Of a DNA stretch of 64,000 nt, positions 45,127 to 57,320 are shown piece after piece. The stretch covers positions 62,001 through 126,000 of the forward strand of contig JADNRX010000085.1 of assembly GCA_015501595.1 (NCBI GenBank). The letters run 5' to 3'. The notes beneath the pieces are model-generated. The model was not told where the DNA came from. It was given only the letters and a program-made list of their open reading frames with translations, and ran no database searches. Each line of letters begins with the position of its first letter. The first letter of the stretch is position 1. The position numbers and the translations under genes were made by a program. This DNA is from Hymenopellis radicata (lineage: Eukaryota > Basidiomycota > Agaricomycetes > Agaricales > Physalacriaceae).

Positions 45127-48100
45127 ATGACCGACATCGAACCGGCCACTGCGACAAATGCTGCACCGGTTGAAGGTAGTTACTCAAAGACTCTGTCCAC
45201 AGCCTCACCAAATGAGCCTGTAATTGTAGACTCCCACACCGGCAATGCCAAGCATGAGGAAGCGGTCGAACCTATGGAGGGTGCAGATAAGCAGAGTACG
45301 TGTTTAAGACCCCTCTGCATCATTTACGCACCTGCTCATATGCCAACAAGATGACACAGGAGTGGGCCCCCCAGAATTTCCCGACGCAGCATCCGGCTCC
45401 CGCGAAACAGCATCTCAGCGAGGTAGACCGGGAGAGAACACGAGGCTCACTAGCCGTCAGGATCCAGTCCTCGGTATGCCGTCTCCTTCTTGGGAAAGAA
45501 TAGCGCGAGGCGCTAACTGGACCATTTCATAGGCGCCACAAAGACCCGCGATGAAGGCCCCGAAGACAAGCAGTCTTGCGGGTGCAAGAAAGACGGGAGG
45601 AATCTCGTTGTTTGCATCGACGGGACATCGAATCAATTCGGCACGAAGGTGCGAACTGCTGGACCTCCCATACTTGTGTTGCTAACAGGTGTCCGAGCAG
45701 AACTCAAACGTTGTCGAGTTTTATAGCCTCATCAAGAAAGAAGAGGCCAATCAGCGAACGTGGTACAACAGCGGGATTGGGACGTATGCCAAACCCTCCT
45801 GGAAATCGCTCTCTTACCTGCGGCGAACCGTCTCGCACAAGATTGATATGGCGATTGCATGGTGCGTAACTTTGTTACTTGACTTCTTCCCGGTAGTAAT
45901 ACATATCACGCAGGAACTTTGAACGCATAGTGTGTGGCGCCTATCGCTGGCTATCAGATAACTATGAGCCCGGGGATTGTATCTTTCTTTTCGGTGAGCA
46001 ACATCTCTTTCATAACTGTCCCTGCATTCTGAACTGCTTGAAGGATTCTCCCGTGGCGCGTTCCAAGCTCGCGTAATTTCAGCGATGATTGACAAGGTAA
46101 ATCCGTGCGCAACGTCTTATCCGAAGCCTACAGGTGATCCGTTGTGATATAGGTCGGCCTCATACACAAGGGAAATGAAATGCAGATTCCGTTGTGCGTA
46201 TGCTACTGATTCTGTCGGCTCGCCTAACATTCATGTAGCGCGTATGAGCTATATGCCGAAGAGCGTGATATAGAACTTTGCAAAAACTTCAAGAACACCT
46301 TCTCACGTAAAGATGTCAAAGTACATTTCGTGGGTGCCTGGTATGTCGGCTTTTTTTGCCACTGTGATACCTGGTGTTGAGTGAACTACGACTTAGGGAC
46401 ACTGTATCTTCGATTGGTATCTTTCGTGACCCAAAGTTGCTTCCGGGAACGACAGACGGGATGGAGCACGTCTGCTATTTTCGCCATGCGCTAGCACTCG
46501 ATGAGCGACGTGTTAAATTTTTGCCCGAATACGCCAATGGGGGACTTATGGAACCGCCCAGGAAGACTCCCGATGTAACAACCCGCTCGCAACCCCTTAT
46601 ACCGAAACTCCTGAAAGCAATAAGGTGAAAGAAGTGTGGTTTGCGGGGACTCATTCAGACATGTACGTGTAGCTTTCTTCGCATTCCGCATTCGGACACT
46701 GAAAGTTTATCAGTGGTGGCGGAAATGTCGAAAATCCAGACATGTCACGCAAGATGCCGCCGTTGAGATGGATGGTATCAGAAGCAAAGCAAGCTGGTCT
46801 ACGTATGGATGAACTGCGCAGTGAATTTCTATCGCTCAGGAAGCTTGATATCATCGAGTCCCTGACGTGGCCGTGGTGGTCCCTAGAAGTCCTTCCTTTG
46901 AAGCGTCTTGCCTATACTGGACAGTCTTCCACGACTATGATGTAGGTCTGCTTCAGTTGGACGTTGGCTGCTCAGATGATCATGTTTCGCAGACCTCACC
47001 TTGGTCGCGGCCGCAGAATATGCAAGGGCCAGAAGATAGACTTATCTGTCTTTTTGACAAAAGAGAACTGGGCACCAAAAGTCCGAGGATCTCTCGATCC
47101 AACAAAAATTCGGGTGAAATCAAAGAGTTGCTTTCGAATCCGCGGGGGACATATCCGCATTATCTTGAGGGCAATCAATATCTACGTGATCGCATGTTGC
47201 TCTTGACGCTCTTCAGCGCACAGATCAAGCTGAGGATGGCAACCACAATGGTCAAATGCCCTTAGAATTCCACTCAGGTTCGTTTCACCCACCGGCAATC
47301 AATTGCAATTCTAACACCCGAGACAGATCCACAGTGGCGGGACGATCTTCTCAGCGCTCTCATCGACCTCATGCTAGAGCCTGAGTCTAGTGAGCGTCTG
47401 GGCAGTAAGATTCTTGATGCCTTCAACAAGGAACCCACCTCCTTGAGGATTCGACACAGGCAGACCGACCTTGTCACTGCCTCCCCCTTGATCAAGAATT
47501 TGCTGAGCGGGGAGAACAGGGAAGATGGAGAAACAGCCAGACAGTTCTTGCGTGGGTTCACTGTTCCGATTATACAGACAGCCCAGATGGTGTTCTGCAC
47601 AGTGTTCTCAAAGGACAGCAAGTACATTTTCCATGGTGGCAAGGACGGACATCTCCGCGTCTCGGATGCGTATACTGGCGAGGCAGTAGCAGAAGTGCCA
47701 ACAACGGGCAGTGTTCTCACGATCACATTCTCTACTGATGGTGGACGATGTGTTGTAGGAGGGTGGCAAGGAGATGGAGGCGGATTCCTTCAAGTCTTCA
47801 ACTGGAATGAAGAGCAGCGACAACTTTCCGAGGCGGAGAGCAGATTATTCGAGTGTCGGCTCTACCATAACTCTGTTGGTTTCTTGCCAAATCAGGATCC
47901 GGACCAGGAGGAGGACATTGTCGTGTTGCAGAAGGGAAACATCTTGGTTTGGAACGTCAGCAAGGACCCCGTAAAGTTGATGGAAGGGGGTCGAGTCAAT
48001 CTCATTGTGTTCTCACCACGGGGTGACACTATGATAGCTTACAGTCGCCAGTCTAGTGAATTCCGGGTGTGGAGCGCAGCGACCAGGAAGTGCTTGTTTA

Positions 48101-48567
48101 CGCTCCCGGTGAGAGTGGACAACTGGGTTTCGCACATCATGATTGCATGTTCCACTAACGGAGAGCTGCTCGCCACCGGTTTTTTGCCTGAGAATGGTCT
48201 AATACGGATATGGGATGCCAAATCAGGGGAGGAATGCAGGCAATTGAGAGGACATACTGACGGCGTATTCTCTGTCTGTTTTTCCCCGAATTCGAACCTC
48301 CTGGTGTCGGGATCCGCAGACAAAACTGTCAAAGTTTGGGATGTCACAACGTGCAAATTACTGGAGACATTTGTCGGACATGAAGATTGGGTGTGGTCGG
48401 TCGCATTTTCTCCTGACGGCAAGCGCATTGTCTCCGGCGGTCGTGACTGGACTGTCAGAGTGTGGGATATCGAGAATATCGCTTCCTCCAACTATGGACA
48501 ACTGGTAAGTCATATTTATTATTTATATCATTACACACGGCATTTACTCTGAGCACAGGATGAGTGA
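45127..48567 (+). CDS. DUF2235 (Tle1-like alpha/beta hydrolase) fused to WD40 repeats
   Basis: At least ten exons from MTDIEPATATNAAPVEG. The DUF2235 domain starts at RNLVVCIDGTSNQFGTK. It contains the nucleophile motif FGFSRGAFQARV (across an intron near 46000-46045) and the Asp region VHFVGAWDTVSSIG, then WFAGTHSDIGGGNVENPDMS, all typical of this family, which includes bacterial type VI phospholipase effectors (Tle1). From about 47580 the protein becomes a WD40 propeller with about six blades, the last two being canonical (LVSGSADKTVKVWDVTTCKL, RIVSGGRDWTVRVWDIEN). After an intron it ends YGQLDE with a stop at 48567. One frame slip near 46557 (a C3 run) and an unresolved exon join near 47200-47278 remain. 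Likely an esterase or lipase recruited through its propeller; substrate unknown. Confidence 0.82.
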
Positions 48568-49197
48568 TCAAGCGTCGAACAGTGTTACAAGAGCGCAAGG
48601 CCGTCGTCATGTTTTACTTCCCTTCCTATGTACTTACCCTATACCAATCGATTACAGTATAAGTATATCACACGCGCAAGAGTGGTGCGCAGTCATGGCG
48701 GACAACATCACCATCGACTGTCGTGATTCGAATCCCGGGCTTGACATCACCAACTTAAGGGAACGTCGGTCAAGACAGTAACAAAATGCATTATTGCTCA
48801 CAGACTTCGATTAAGTAGTTGAAGTACTACTGGAAACAGATTCGTAGACAGCGAACAGGCTTCAAGGAAGAGAGCTGTCGATCTAGAACGAATGTGTCAA
48901 GTATTCGCCAATCAGGAGGTAGATGTTACTGTACATCGTCAGCCTGACCATAATGCTCGAGGATGGGTGTTGATAATACGTGAACTGTTTTCACGACTAT
49001 AATAGCGTCCTGCGCTATACGAAGTGGTAGACGGCTCCATACTTGCCACTTTCAGATTTCTCGTGCTGCATATATATTCTACTCCAAACTTGAACTCTTC
49101 TGCACCCACACGATGTTCAATTTCGGACTTTTAAAATCAATACACAAGCAAGGTTCTCAGCTGGCGGAGACGGCGCTTACCGAGTTACGAACTCTCT
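48568..49197. other. Intergenic, no gene seen
   Basis: The 3' flanks of two converging genes. GATTCGAATCCCGGG at 48726 resembles a tRNA T-arm, but no cloverleaf can be built around it. Confidence 0.4.
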
Positions 49198-52095
49198 TTA
49201 CAATGTGATGCTAGCTTCAGTTCCACTGACAGTAACTTCCTTGACTTCATCTCCTCCAACAACCTTAACCTTCCACTCCCCCCGAATCGAACCCTTCACA
49301 ACACTCACAGAAATCCTCCCCGCAGATGCCTTAACCTTCAAAACCGCAGCAATCTCTCCCGGCTTCTCGCTATCCGGCAGCTCCACATCGACCTCCATAT
49401 CTCCCTCTCCCGGATTGACGATCACTTCGGCGACATCGCTGTAGTCGTACTGCGCAAGCTTCCGTCCTTGCATAGCGTCGTACTTTCCAAGAGCAACAGC
49501 CGTCCCCGGACGAAGCAGCAGCGGCAGACTCATAAAGTCGTGCGTCTCGGTGATATAGCCTGGCCCAGTGCGGACTTTGCCGTCGATGAGGCCATACCAT
49601 TTGCCCTTGGGCAAGTAATACTCGACGAACCCCTCCGCGTTGAATATGGGCGCAACCATGAGGTTCGGGCCGAGCATATACTGGGTATCGACGTTCCACG
49701 CCGCGGTGTCTTCCGGGAACTCGACTAGGAGCGGCCGCATCATGGGAATCCCCGACAGATGTGTGCGAATGGCGGTGGCGTAGAGGTAAGGCATGAGCGA
49801 CAATTTCAGGTTGATAAACTTTTGCAGCACAAGGTCCGCTTCGCCAGATTCATCGAGTATCCACGGGACCTGCCATAGAGGAGTGTCAGTAAGTGTCTGA
49901 GGAAAATGAACCTTGCGTACCCGGAAGCTTCCGCTGCCGTGTAGACGCGAATGACTCGACAGCGCACCAAAAGCGAACCATCGCTTGTATAATGCAGCGT
50001 CGGGTTTACCCTCGAACCCGCCTGTTGCAAAAGGTAAATCAACAATGACCAGGGTATATAACAGCGACTTGCCAATATCATGAGCCCAATAACCGAATCC
50101 ACAAAGCCCCAGACTCAGACCGCCACGAAGCGATTCAGCCATAGCTTCAAACGTCGACATAGGATCTCCTCCCCAATGAACCGGGAACCTCTGTCCACCA
50201 GCAGTCGTCGACCGGGCGAACACGATGGCCTCGTTCTTGCCCTTGCACTTCTCAATGATCTCGAACGTGACTTTATTGTACAAGAACGCATAGTAGTTGT
50301 GCATCTTGTCGGGATTCGAGCCGTCGAAATAGACAGCGTTTCCTGTAGGGACGCGTTCTCCAAAATCGGTCTGAGAAGGAAATGATAATCAGCCTGTCAA
50401 CATTAACGTGAGCCAAAGTTTACCTTGAAGCAGTCGACACCGAGATCAATCAACGCCTTCAGCTTCGACTGATACCACGCGCAGGCCTTTGGATTTGTGA
50501 AATCGATGAACGCCATTCCAGCTTGCTGCGAACCATCAGTTGTCGTTTCATACGGGAGACGATACTAATCGCCTACCCAATAATCCCACTGCCATACGCT
50601 CCCGTCTGGCCGCTTGATGAAATACCCACCCTCGACACCCTCATCAAAGATCTTGCTCTCCTGCGCAATATACGGATTTATCCACACACAGACCTTGCCG
50701 CACTATACGTCAACACCAGTACTTAGTCCAGAAAATAATCAAGTACCTTATACCCTCTCTCCTTCAGGCGCGTAAGCTGCCCTCTGGCATCGGGAAAATA
50801 GTCAGTGTCGAACTCAAAGTCACACCAATGGAATCCTTTCATCCAGAAGCAATCAAAGTGAAATACGCCGACGGAGATATCGCGGTCCTCCATTCCCTTC
50901 AAAAACTCGTTGACGGTAGTTTCATCATAGTCGGTGGTGAATGAAGTAGACAGCCACAGATTGAAGGTCCACGGAGGTGGAAGCGCAGGTCGTCCAGTGA
51001 TGGTCGTGTAGCGCTGTAGTATAGCTGCGGGTGTTGGTCCGTGTACTATGTAGACAGGAAGCGTCTCGAAGGGAACAGAGATGTTAACGCGAGTTGTTCC
51101 TGTAATACCGCATCAAGTTTGTTTGTTGTGCAAAGCAATCAACCCACGTTCGCTCTGGATCTCGAAGCTGACATGCCCAGGACAGTCGACGAAGATACCA
51201 TAGCCCCGCGAACTGATGAAGAACGGCACGTTCTTGTACGTCAACTCTGAAGAAGTTCCTCCGTCCTCGTTCCACATGTCGACAGTCTTTACCAAGTAAG
51301 GTCCAACGCAAGATATCTATAATAATAAAAAACTCGAACATACCTGTCCATTCTTAATAAAATTCCCAAACCGCTCGCCCAGTCCATAAATCTTCTCCCC
51401 CACAGAAAGCTGGAACTGCATCGTCGACCACCGCTCACCCTTATCCGGGTCATACAGGTTCAGATTCGGATGATCCATCGCCGTCGCGACTTTGACATAG
51501 CCGACGGAGCGCCAGCCCAGCTTCGTCAAGAGCTGATCAGGAGACGCCGATTTGTTCATCGGGCTCTTCGCATTATGTGAAACGATATCAACGCTAAACT
51601 CCCCCGGACGCGTGTCGAATGTAGCCGAAATCGAGTTGGTCGATAAAATGAGACTGCTGTCCGTTTTCGAGGTCGTCAATCCATCTTGACGATTGGCCGT
51701 CTAAAAACGTGTGAGGGAAGAGTGAAAGTCGAGTATAAGACGTACCAGGGCCTTGGAATCGACGTCAGGGAACAGCTCAAAGTCCGGCCCGATGTTGGTC
51801 GCGGTCTGCGCCTTCCAGTGGTTCGATTTCAAGAGAACCACGTCTGGCAACGGAGAAGAGCATTCCAGCGAGATAGTCGGCGTGTTCAACGTATCGCCAC
51901 GATGATTTATGCGTTTTGTAGTCTAACAAAGCTCATTAGATTAGAAACCTCCTCAAGGTCAGCTGAATCTATTATGCAACTCACAGCAAGATACCGCACA
52001 CTATCAGGAAACGCCTCCGCCTTGGCCACCTCCGTGGCCCAGCTGATAGTGTGATTGGGCGCCGGCCACCACATGCCCTTGGAAAACTTGACCAT
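49198..52095 (-). CDS. GH31 glycoside hydrolase, alpha-xylosidase (YicI) type
   Basis: Start MVKFSKGMWWPAPNHTISWA at 52095; about nine exons, stop 49198. The N-terminal beta-sandwich includes RWSTMQFQLSVGEKIYGLGE. The catalytic barrel carries GVFHFDCFWMKGFHWCDFEF, then KTDFGERVPTGNAVYFDGSN with the nucleophile Asp (near 50375), ARSTTAGGQRFPVHWGGD and FGYWAHDIG. KTDFGERVP is characteristic of the alpha-xylosidase subgroup rather than of maltases. No signal peptide is seen, so the enzyme is probably intracellular and would act on imported isoprimeverose-type xyloglucan fragments. A frame running through GKSLLYTLVIVDLPFATGG is an intron read-through. No break seen in the catalytic exons. Confidence 0.9.
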
Positions 52096-52394
52096 GGTTG
52101 CAGAACAGGTTGAAGGCGGGAACAATAAAGTGACTTCATTATGTAGAACGTGCAGGCATTGGCTGGCGGATCCCGGTGCGCCTAACTCGGGGGGACCCCA
52201 GATCGCGATACGCGTCGGAGCTTGCTACCTGACCACAGTGGTTGAGCTGGTTCAAATGAAAGAGAGGGTCGGAAACGCGGGCCGGCTCAGCGTTGAATTT
52301 GAATTTCCGTTCACGCACAGATATCCGCTGAATATCGACTCCGGAGTCTGAGGGTGCGGCACTGTACGCGTCAAGCTTCAAGAAGGTGCATGAA

Positions 52395-54844
52395 TTATCC
52401 CAATGTACCGTACGCCACACGTCCATCTATAACCGTGGCGGAACCTTGGCTTGAAGTATCTCCCAACAGGCACAGTCATAATATCCCGATTCAAGACAAC
52501 GAAATCGGCCTTTTTGCCTGGAGTCAGCGAGCCGAGGTCGCTATCTGCGAACGATGCGTAAGCGGCGTCCAATGTCATCCCCTTCAGTGCCTGAGCGCGC
52601 GTCAATCTTTCATGGGCGAACCTAGGTCGTTTCGTTGAGCCAAATTATTGCCAATGGGTGAAGAGGCTGAGGCTTTTACCATCCTTCCGGACCATGAGGC
52701 GACGTGCCATCTACAGAGAGGCGAGACACGGCTGCGTAGAATCCGAGCAATGGATTGACACCCTCGACAGGAAAGTCCGAGCCGAGAGGGAGTACTTTGT
52801 TGGGCGATACCCTTACATTTAATATGAGAGGAGGAGCTACGCATATTCATGAGCACAAATAACTCACTGAAGTAAGGACTGGTACGCGTAGGCGCCCTTC
52901 ATCCTATCCGGACCCTGATACCACATGTCAAGTCAATTTACGATCTTTGTTCCGGGACTCACAAGTCTAGTCTCGGCGTACCACATATCGCTCGTCCTGG
53001 ACACCGTCAGCGTCGGCCGAACAGTAAGTGGCCACTACGTACGCGTGCGTGGGCTGAACACTTGCAATAACTAGGTGCTTTCAGTGCCTAGATCGATTCG
53101 ATATTGTCTAGCAAACTCACCACCTAGACGTCCAATTCGTAAAATATCGTCTGGTGTCATAATTTGTGAGTGCTCGATTCGGGGTCTCCACTGTGCCACG
53201 TCGACTTCAGTCAGGTTCTCGCCTACGATGATGTCCTCGAATATGTCTAACGCGACATTGTTGGCCCGGTCGCCGATACAGTGGATGTTCTGTCTATGTT
53301 GAGTGCTGCTGTATGGGAAGGTGACACGCTTCGTACAACTTGCCAGTTGTCTTTCCAAAATCGTTGGATAAGCTTTGCCAATGCTTCCTTGGAACTTCGC
53401 ATGAGACCGGTAGTGTCTGGCCTGTCCGAGTAAGGCTCCAGGAGCGCTGCTCCCCATGAACCCAGTGCGCCTTGAACTCGTCAGAATCCAACAATGTGTT
53501 TTCCTTGCCATGCCGCTTACCGTCAGTGAAGAGTTTTACACTTCTAACGTTTAGACGGCCATGTCTACCGTAATCGATGAGACGAGGTATCTCGTTTCCC
53601 CAATATTCATCGGATGCAATGTTACCCATCAAATAGAGGCGTATCTGTGCACGATGAGCCCAATTCGTCTTTCATAATTGAGGAGTATCTAACAGGAAGG
53701 TTTCCTTTATCTGCTTGTCTGTGAAGCATAAGTGGCCTGCGTCACAATGCTTAAGAAGGACGCACTTTTTCATGAACGATATGATATCGGGCTCCGAAGC
53801 AGCGTCGTGGATAGAAGTCAGACCATACTCCAGTGCCGCCTGCATAGTAGTTTCGAAGTACATCGAGACCTGTTCCTCGGACCATTTTGGCAGTGGTACT
53901 AGCGACATGGCGTTATCTACAAACACACCTAGGTCACAGTAAGTAGGCGCTGTAGAAGGAAACGTAAGTCCGAACCAGTGGGGCTCCCTTCCTCATCACG
54001 GACGATAACTCCGCCCTCAATATCGTTGGGAAGGTCTCCGACCAGTTCAAGGACGCGCTTTGAGACCCAAAGTGCATGGACATCGACGCGTCGTAGGGCT
54101 ATAAGGCGACCAGCAAGTACAGGTTCTTTCTCAAAGTCGGCCTACATAGTAGTCAATAAACCAGGATTCTCACACGATAGAGAACGCGAGCCTGAGTAGG
54201 GAATTGGGCCCCAGGCCACTTTGTCTGATCCCACCCAAGGCCTTCTATCCAACGCGTGGGGTCGTTTCCAATTTCTAGATGAGCGCGTAAATACGACACG
54301 AGGAGGTCGATAACGTCTAAAAAATGAGCGTGGAACAGGGTAGATAGTACATATTGCCCACCAGCTACGGATCGCGCTGTCTCCAGCTGAAGCTGCATCT
54401 TGAATCCGTTTTCAATGACATGGGCATGTGCGTCTATTTCGCATTTAGTTTCTCAAAAGTCAAGGTGGTATGACGCGTTACCTGCTAGTCCCGGTACTAA
54501 TATAGAATCAGGTGGTAGTGTAATGACCTCAGGAGACAGAATATCGTATACCGAAGTTGGTAGGAACGGTTCAAGGAAGCCAAAGGTGTGGTGTTCTGTG
54601 TCACTGATAGCAACTGTTTGTATTGTGAGTGCAAGGTGTATAAATGAAGTCTAGAAAGCGCACAGTAATCTCCGGTATTCACAATCCGTGATCCTGCAAC
54701 AGAAATGCATTGGACTCGAGGGTTGGCTTCGTCAACAGTATAGATGTTATCGGTAGGCGAACAAACGATGTATTTGGGAGAATAAAAGGTACTCTGAAGG
54801 AATGCCACTGCTACTCCAAGAGCAGAGAATAGCCAGAACGACAT
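52395..54844 (-). CDS. YtcJ-like amidohydrolase (amidohydrolase family 3), membrane-anchored
   Basis: Start MSFWLFSALGVAVAFLQS at 54844 gives an N-terminal hydrophobic anchor. Exons then carry VCSPTDNIYTVDEANPRVQC, a metal-binding type segment LADAHAHVIENG, WIEGLGWDQTKWPGAQFPT, ALEYGLTSIHDAASEPDI, LPLGSDFPVEGVNPLLGFYA and, near the end, GSLTPGKKADFVVLNRDIM. This matches the cytosolic-deaminase-like family of metal hydrolases. The C-terminus shows two one-base slips, at a G3 run near 52465 and a CC pair near 52440. Restoring one base in each gives the usual ATVIDGRVAYGTLG end with a stop at 52395. The substrate is unknown; relatives hydrolyse amides or cyclic ureas. Confidence 0.82.
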
Positions 54845-55235
54845 GGCGACGCGCCGCCAAAATTGCTCGTGATGGTAAGAAGCAAGTGATGCCGGGCGTG
54901 CCGCTGATGACTTTTACCACGGGGGGTATCTTGCCTCTCACGGGGTTGGTGAATATCGATTGAACGCCGACTGATGCGAATGCCCTACATTGCAAAGTTT
55001 CTGAATTCTTCAATCCGTGAATCCTTCATTTTCGGTGCATGCAAGCCCAGGTGTCAATGACACGGTAGTTCTCGCGTACGATGGCGTACAGACGGTATCT
55101 GCCGAGTCAATCGATGCTTTGAACATTTTGGTTGGGGATGGAGGAAAGGATACAGATGCCGAAGAACGTGCCATGTGACATCATATGTTAGAATGTGACA
55201 TTTTCTCAATTCTGCAGACGACGACGACGACGAGC

Positions 55236-56675
55236 ATGGCCGACACGCCTGCGGTAACCCCATCGAACAAACGCTCTCTGCATAGCAAGCGATCTTTTGG
55301 AAAACATCCACGCGCCGTGGACTCGCCCGCTTACGATGCGTATGTTTAATAATTATCGGTCTAATCGTAATTTAAATGATTTGCAGATCTGAGGAGGACA
55401 ACGACCCGCTCACCGACGACGGCCGTCGTCAATATCGATTCCCGTACGCCACCCATCCAAGCTGAGCAGCAGTGTGTCCAACAAGGGCTCCTCGTCCGTC
55501 AACCGTGTACGGCATCAGCTCGCTGCCAGTGTCCTGTCGGACTCGGACGGCGTAGATTCGCCCACCTACGACGGCGACATCGAGTCCAGCACCACTGCTG
55601 GCATTGAAAATGCTTCTCCAAAGAGCTCTCATCATCACCACGCGTCCTCCACGTCCACCTTAAACACTCCTAGTACACCCGCCTTTCCTCCGTCGTCGAA
55701 TGATACCCCCAGTGCCGAGTTCAGAGAACCTCCAATGTTCCGCAAAACAGAGGCGAACCATCCAGTCTTCATCTCTCAGCCAACAACCTCAATACAAGAG
55801 CCACCAGTACCTGCGCCCTCTCAAGAAGCCTTCAATCCAGCCGCATTGACGCCAGAGGACATCAAGCAGTTTGTTCAGACTGCCATCGATGGCGAGACCT
55901 GGCGCAAGTACAAAATCAACACACCTCCCACTGACCGGCCCATCCGTGTATATGCCGATGGTATGTCTGTTAACCCCAACACTAGTTCCCCTACTGATCC
56001 GTCCCAGGTGTATACGATCTATTCCATTTCGGGTGGGTTCCGTTCATACCTTCTCGTAGCGCCTTTGATGCCAAAGCAGTCTAGCCACGCTCTCCAATTG
56101 CGCCAGGCGAAGCTTTCCTTCCCTTCAGTGTTTCTCCTCGTCGGAGTCTGTTCGGATGAGCTCGTCAAACTGCATAAAGCACGAAGCATCATGACGCACG
56201 CTGAAAGGTGCATCCTTTTTTTTTATCCATGCTCTTCAGTTGTCTTTATAGTGTCTTCAGACTAGAAGCAGCCAGACATTGCAGATGGGTCGACGAAGTG
56301 GTACCAGAAGCACCTTGGATCATCGATCAGGCATTCCTTGACAGGTGGAATATTGATTATGTCGCTCACGACGAGGATCCATATGTCGCCGACGGTCACG
56401 AAGACGTGTATTCTTTCGTGAAAAGCCAAGGTAATGTTTTCCTACGCGTCATATCCCATTCCTGACATGACTTGTCGCAAGGCAAATTCATCCCAACTAG
56501 GCGAACGCCTGGAGTGTCTACCTCTGAACTGCTGGAACGCATTGTCTCCGGGTACCGTCGGCGCGACTTTGACGCCAAGCTAGCCAAGATGGGACACTCT
56601 GAGCTGTGTGCAGAAGGGAGTGACTATGATGACATGAGTAGTAAAAGCGCCAGTCGGTCGATGAGCCCGACCTAA
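55236..56675 (+). CDS. PCT1: Choline-phosphate cytidylyltransferase
   Basis: Start MADTPAVTPSNKRSLHSKRS at 55236. A disordered Ser-rich N-terminus is followed by the cytidylyltransferase core: RPIRVYADG, an intron, VYDLFHFGHALQLRQAK with the HxGH-type CTP-binding motif, LLVGVCSDELVK, MTHAERCEAARHCRWVDEVV and FIPTRRTPGVSTSELLERIV with the RTPGVSTS signature. Stop at 56675. It makes CDP-choline, the rate-limiting step of phosphatidylcholine synthesis, on nuclear or ER membranes. A single-base slip near 55463 (between THP and KLSSSVSNKG) would be closed by one extra C. Since the enzyme is central to membrane synthesis, error is the likelier explanation. Confidence 0.93.
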
Positions 56676-57258
56676 GCAACTTGCATGACAGGGAAGGAAA
56701 CACGGAGAAAGTCACAGGCTTGTATGTTCAATCAATTGTGTGTGTGTGTCCGAGTTTATAGAGTACAATAGGTATCGATATTGATATTTATTTTCCTGTC
56801 TCGCAGTTTGCGCCAAGTTCGTCTGCCTTTTTCGGGAACCAGGCAGAAACGAACACCCTAACTCGACAGACGAACCAGTTGTTTTGTTCGCGAACTGGTG
56901 GTTAGTTCATTTGTAAATTGTAATTCCGAATGGCAGGGCCCCGCCAACCCCAGCCGGGGTCTATGGGCTCAAAGTTCAAACGTTCGCGAAGCTTCACCTT
57001 CTACAGCTTGCAATTGTAACTTGGACAGCCGTCTTTGGCTTCGAACTGCTTTGACTCCGCGGATTATATGCGCTTACAATTTAAACTTCCCTCAATCACG
57101 AGACCAGCAGGCGCTTTGGCGGACCGCAACGATCGAAAGGTGGCACGCGCCCTTTGACTGGAAATCGCAAAATCATTTTAAAACGTCAGGAATGTACCTG
57201 AAAAACAGGCTAGGCGAGATAAACAGATTAGCTCATGGGATTCAATCAGGTGGGAGGG
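56676..57258. other. Intergenic, promoter side of the sugar transporter
   Basis: No gene seen. It contains a short GT microsatellite near 56738 and AT-rich stretches near 57060-57090. Confidence 0.4.
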
Positions 57259-57266
57259 TATAAAAG
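57259..57266 (+). promoter_or_regulatory. TATA box of the sugar transporter gene
   Basis: TATAAAAG lies 55 bp upstream of the transporter start codon at 57321, a plausible core-promoter spacing. Confidence 0.6.
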
Positions 57267-57320
57267 ACGCGTACGCGGGACCAGTAACTTGTCCATACTC
57301 CCGGCTCTATTTCTTACGGG

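Noticed and set aside
48715..48790. Possible tRNA (GATTCGAATCCCGGG looks like a T arm)
   Set aside because: No acceptor, anticodon or D arm can be paired around it.
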